From Cercis canadensis (lineage: Eukaryota; Streptophyta; Magnoliopsida; Fabales; Fabaceae), in the NCBI GenBank assembly GCA_003255065.1, contig QAOA01003028.1:277056-341055 (forward strand): DNA of 64,000 nucleotides. Reading direction: 5' to 3'. Positions 61,514 through 64,000 of this stretch are shown one piece after another (the stretch's first letter is position 1; every line of letters starts with the position of its first letter). Position numbers and translations under genes: made by a program. Below the pieces are notes generated by a model that had not been told where the DNA came from, ran no database searches, and saw only the letters and a list, made by a program, of their open reading frames with translations.

Positions 61514-62901
61514 CTGAAAGACATAACAAAAGAATCAGCGTCTGTTAATTATATGAATGTGAAGTAATCTCACTCTGTATAAAAAGACCCAAGGAAAACT
61601 GACAACTACGAATTTAGATAATACAATATATTCAGCTACACCAAGCAAAGCAAGTGAATCTAGAGTTTACTTCACACACAAATAAAATATCATAAAGTTT
61701 TCAGATCCTGAAATTGATTTTAAAATGTAACAGTGCACATTTTCAGAGAAAAAGTACAGTCAACATTACAAGTAAATATGGTAAGAGGAGTAGTTAAGAA
61801 ACCAAGTAATACAGGAATGCAAGAACAAACGATAATCAATTACAATGATGCATGAAGTATAAGTCATGCATGTAATTGTAAACACCTAACAGAAAATTTT
61901 AGTTCCTGTGAAAAATAATAGATAGATAAATAAGTAACACTCCCCCTGCATGCCTCTCAAACGGACAAAAGCCCTCCCCCCTAGAATTTTAACCTATGGG
62001 ATTACAAGTAACTAAAGTAATACATGAGAAATTACTACTTAATCAAAATAGTCATCCCATGATCAAAGGTTGCAAATTCAATACCCAATCCAGGTTTCAA
62101 GAATTGATAGCCATTCCCTTTTCTACCCCTCACCCCACTCCAAAGAACCTTTATATCAAAATTACAAGTCTATAAACCAGAAACTAAGGTTGATGTAATA
62201 TGATACAGTAGTAAGCACTAAATACACCAAACTAGTTCAAATAACAGTACAGCATATAAAAAATTCTCAGTGTGTATATACTTCTGCATGCAAAGGGGGG
62301 GAAAAGGAACAGACAGAAGCAAATAAGCTAACAAACTAGAAAGTTGATATTGCCAACGCGAAAAGCAAAAATTGGACAAAACAAACATGGGATAACTGTT
62401 AAATTGCCTTTTTTGCTTCTAAATGAATATATTCTAGCTGTTTTCCTATCGAAATTAATCAATTACCAGTAGAAATGAAGAACAATTTAGAACATCAAGA
62501 AGTAGCCAGACGTCACAGATTTACAGTTAAAGTTGCTAAATACTTTAAGAAGTCAGAAAAACGTGCTTTTCACTTCTTCTTCAGTGACCACAGCCAGCAC
62601 TTTGGAAACGCATAAAAGCAGCACAAAAGCTCAGTCTATGAAAGCTAAAATTCCTCCAAAATTGGACAAGAAATCGAACAGAAGAGAAAATTCAGGACTA
62701 TACTACTGAAACACAGAGAAACGGAGCTTATAACCAGAATTGAAAATTGAAAACCAGAGAGAAGATTATCAAAATCGTTGGATCTTAAATCTTAATCTTC
62801 TTCACGAAAATGAATACGATCCAAGAACAGAGACAGCAAAAATTTAAGATTCACACACTGAGAGATGTAACAAGCGAGCGAGCGATAGAGAGAGACCTCA
62901 C
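61514..62901 (-). other. Leader intron of GOT1
   Basis: On the minus strand the donor is CTG followed by GTGAGG (at 62901) and the acceptor CTTTCAG (61514), 38 bp before the ATG. The intron is AT-rich with no other gene. The upstream non-coding exon starts somewhere between 62902 and about 63000 and contains CCGGCGACGCCACGCACCGG. Confidence 0.7.
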
Positions 62902-62951
62902 CAGTTTCCGGTGCGTGGCGTCGCCGGAATGCGGTGAATATCGTTGCGGGA

Positions 62952-62976
62952 GGTGGTGGTGGTGGTGGTGGTGGTG
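62952..62976. repeat. (GGT)n microsatellite near the GOT1 promoter
   Basis: About eight GGT units on the plus strand (CCA on the gene strand), close to the presumed transcription start of GOT1. Confidence 0.85.
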
Positions 62977-63139
62977 AATATGGAAGTTGGGATTCGGATT
63001 CGCAGATGGAAATGTTTATATGAGAGTATGGGAGAGGCGCGTGAGCGAGCTATTCATTTCATCGTTTCTGTTTCTTTCTTGGTTCGTTTTTTATTTTTCC
63101 TTTTTTTATTTTTATTTTATTTTTCTTAACCGCAAAATA

Positions 63140-63480
63140 ATGATATATTGATGATGTTGTTTAACCAATAGAATGTGAGTCATTGTTCTTCACGAGGTCA
63201 AGCATTCAAGCCACGCTGAGAGTTTACTTATAAAGGAAGGAAATAATAGTTTTAAAAATGAGGTTTATCCGGTGCCTCTGTTTTATGCTTAGATTTATTA
63301 TCTAATTTTTATTCTTCACATAGACATAGCCAAAATTTATTACAAAGTTAAAGTAATCATATTTTAGGGTCAAAATCACATCTTTTTTTTGGGCTAAAGA
63401 ATGAATGGTAATTTTCATGAAATTGTGTAAATTTAATTTATTTAGAGTTATGTTACTCATATATTATTTTGTATTATATC
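63140..63480. other. Upstream region of GOT1, possible SINE remnant
   Basis: Positions 63153-63230 contain an A-box-like AACCAATAGAATGTGAG and a B-box-like GGTCAAGCATTCAAGCC in plus orientation. This hints at an old tRNA-derived SINE without a recognisable duplication. No gene is present. Confidence 0.3.
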
Positions 63481-63601
63481 ATATTACACTTGCTAAAAAT
63501 TATTAGGTGTGGTCTAATAGTGAGAGAAATCATTTGTAAAAAGTTAAGAATTCAATTTTTGTGCCGTTATATAACTAAAAAAAAAATATTACACTTGCTA
63601 A
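63481..63601 (+). mobile_element. Short SINE with a 16-bp target duplication
   Basis: ATATTACACTTGCTAA occurs at 63481-63496 and again at 63586-63601, flanking an 89-bp insert. The insert has an A-box-like GTCTAATAGTGAGAG, a B-box-like GAATTCAATTT and a 3' A run (AACTAAAAAAAAA). A perfect duplication of this length plus an A tail is the sign of L1-type retroposition. Confidence 0.8.
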
Positions 63602-64000
63602 CAACTAGACTCATTTAACTCAATTAAATTTTTTTTTTCTAAATACCTAAATTCAAGATTCACAGTGTATAAAATAGTATGAAATTGAGATCTTATTAAA
63701 AATAGTTAAAGATAGATATATATATTAAAAAAATTATATATATATATTGAATGTGAAATATTTAAGGACCTTTAGTTATTATACGGTCATGTTAAAGAGG
63801 TATATGATACCTCTATGGTATGATAGAATCACCCAATGTTTAAAGATATGTTGTGCTAATCAAGATGTAAACAAGATGATGATGTAATTTTAGAGAAATA
63901 ATTAGGTATAATGTGCATGTACACAACTAATAAAAATGACCGAAATGCACCTGTAGATCTTTTCATATAAAAAGTAGTTAATATTTAATATACTCCAATT
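63602..64000. other. Intergenic, AT-rich end of window
   Basis: No gene or structured element was recognised. Confidence 0.5.

Noticed and set aside
1-64000. tRNA, rRNA or CRISPR features
   Set aside because: No complete tRNA or rRNA sequence was seen (only pol III boxes in SINEs), and spaced identical repeats of CRISPR type are absent.

Overview
The window is AT-rich plant nuclear DNA. It has spliced genes with GT-AG introns, Mutator-like, CACTA, LTR and SINE elements, and gene families typical of flowering plants (GOT1, PH-RhoGAP, B3). A eudicot, possibly a woody one, is my inference; I cannot name the species. Bases 1-42 kb are mostly transposon territory, and bases 42-63 kb hold three well-preserved host genes.

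Layout. 258-1836 is a short Ty3/gypsy-type LTR element with a decayed gag, on the minus strand. 2314-2727 is a fold-back MITE. 3722-29547 is a Mutator-like element (MULE) with terminal inverted repeats (TIRs) of about 400 bp, a decayed MuDR-type transposase and a decayed GRF zinc-finger gene. It is split by a 16.8 kb CACTA element (11559-28393, AGA target duplication). That CACTA has a broken TNPD/TNP2 transposase, an open five-exon TNPA/Ptta gene, and embedded pieces of a rhodanese gene and a bHLH gene. 29933-32986 is a second CACTA of another family (CTC target duplication) carrying several exons of an alkaline/neutral invertase gene. 35.5-39.6 kb holds a small B3-domain cluster: one pseudogene, one open gene and one promoter remnant. 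The remnant is cut by the left end of a third CACTA (39596). Two SINEs with perfect target duplications lie at 41162-41335 and 63497-63585.

Host genes. A ROP GTPase-activating protein with a PH domain (REN1/PHGAP family) runs on the plus strand from 42989 to 53090. Its 21 exons stay in frame over 855 codons including the stop, but its conserved first exon was not found. A plant PLA2-family protein with an unusual CGPNW/CCYCHD active site lies at 55873-56824 (+). The Golgi transport protein GOT1 lies at 58760-61475 (-); six exons give exactly 140 residues.

The most interesting biology is repeated capture of host exons by CACTA elements, with host splice sites kept, and the nesting of elements dated by their target duplications. 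I did not find a clearly new multi-gene system.
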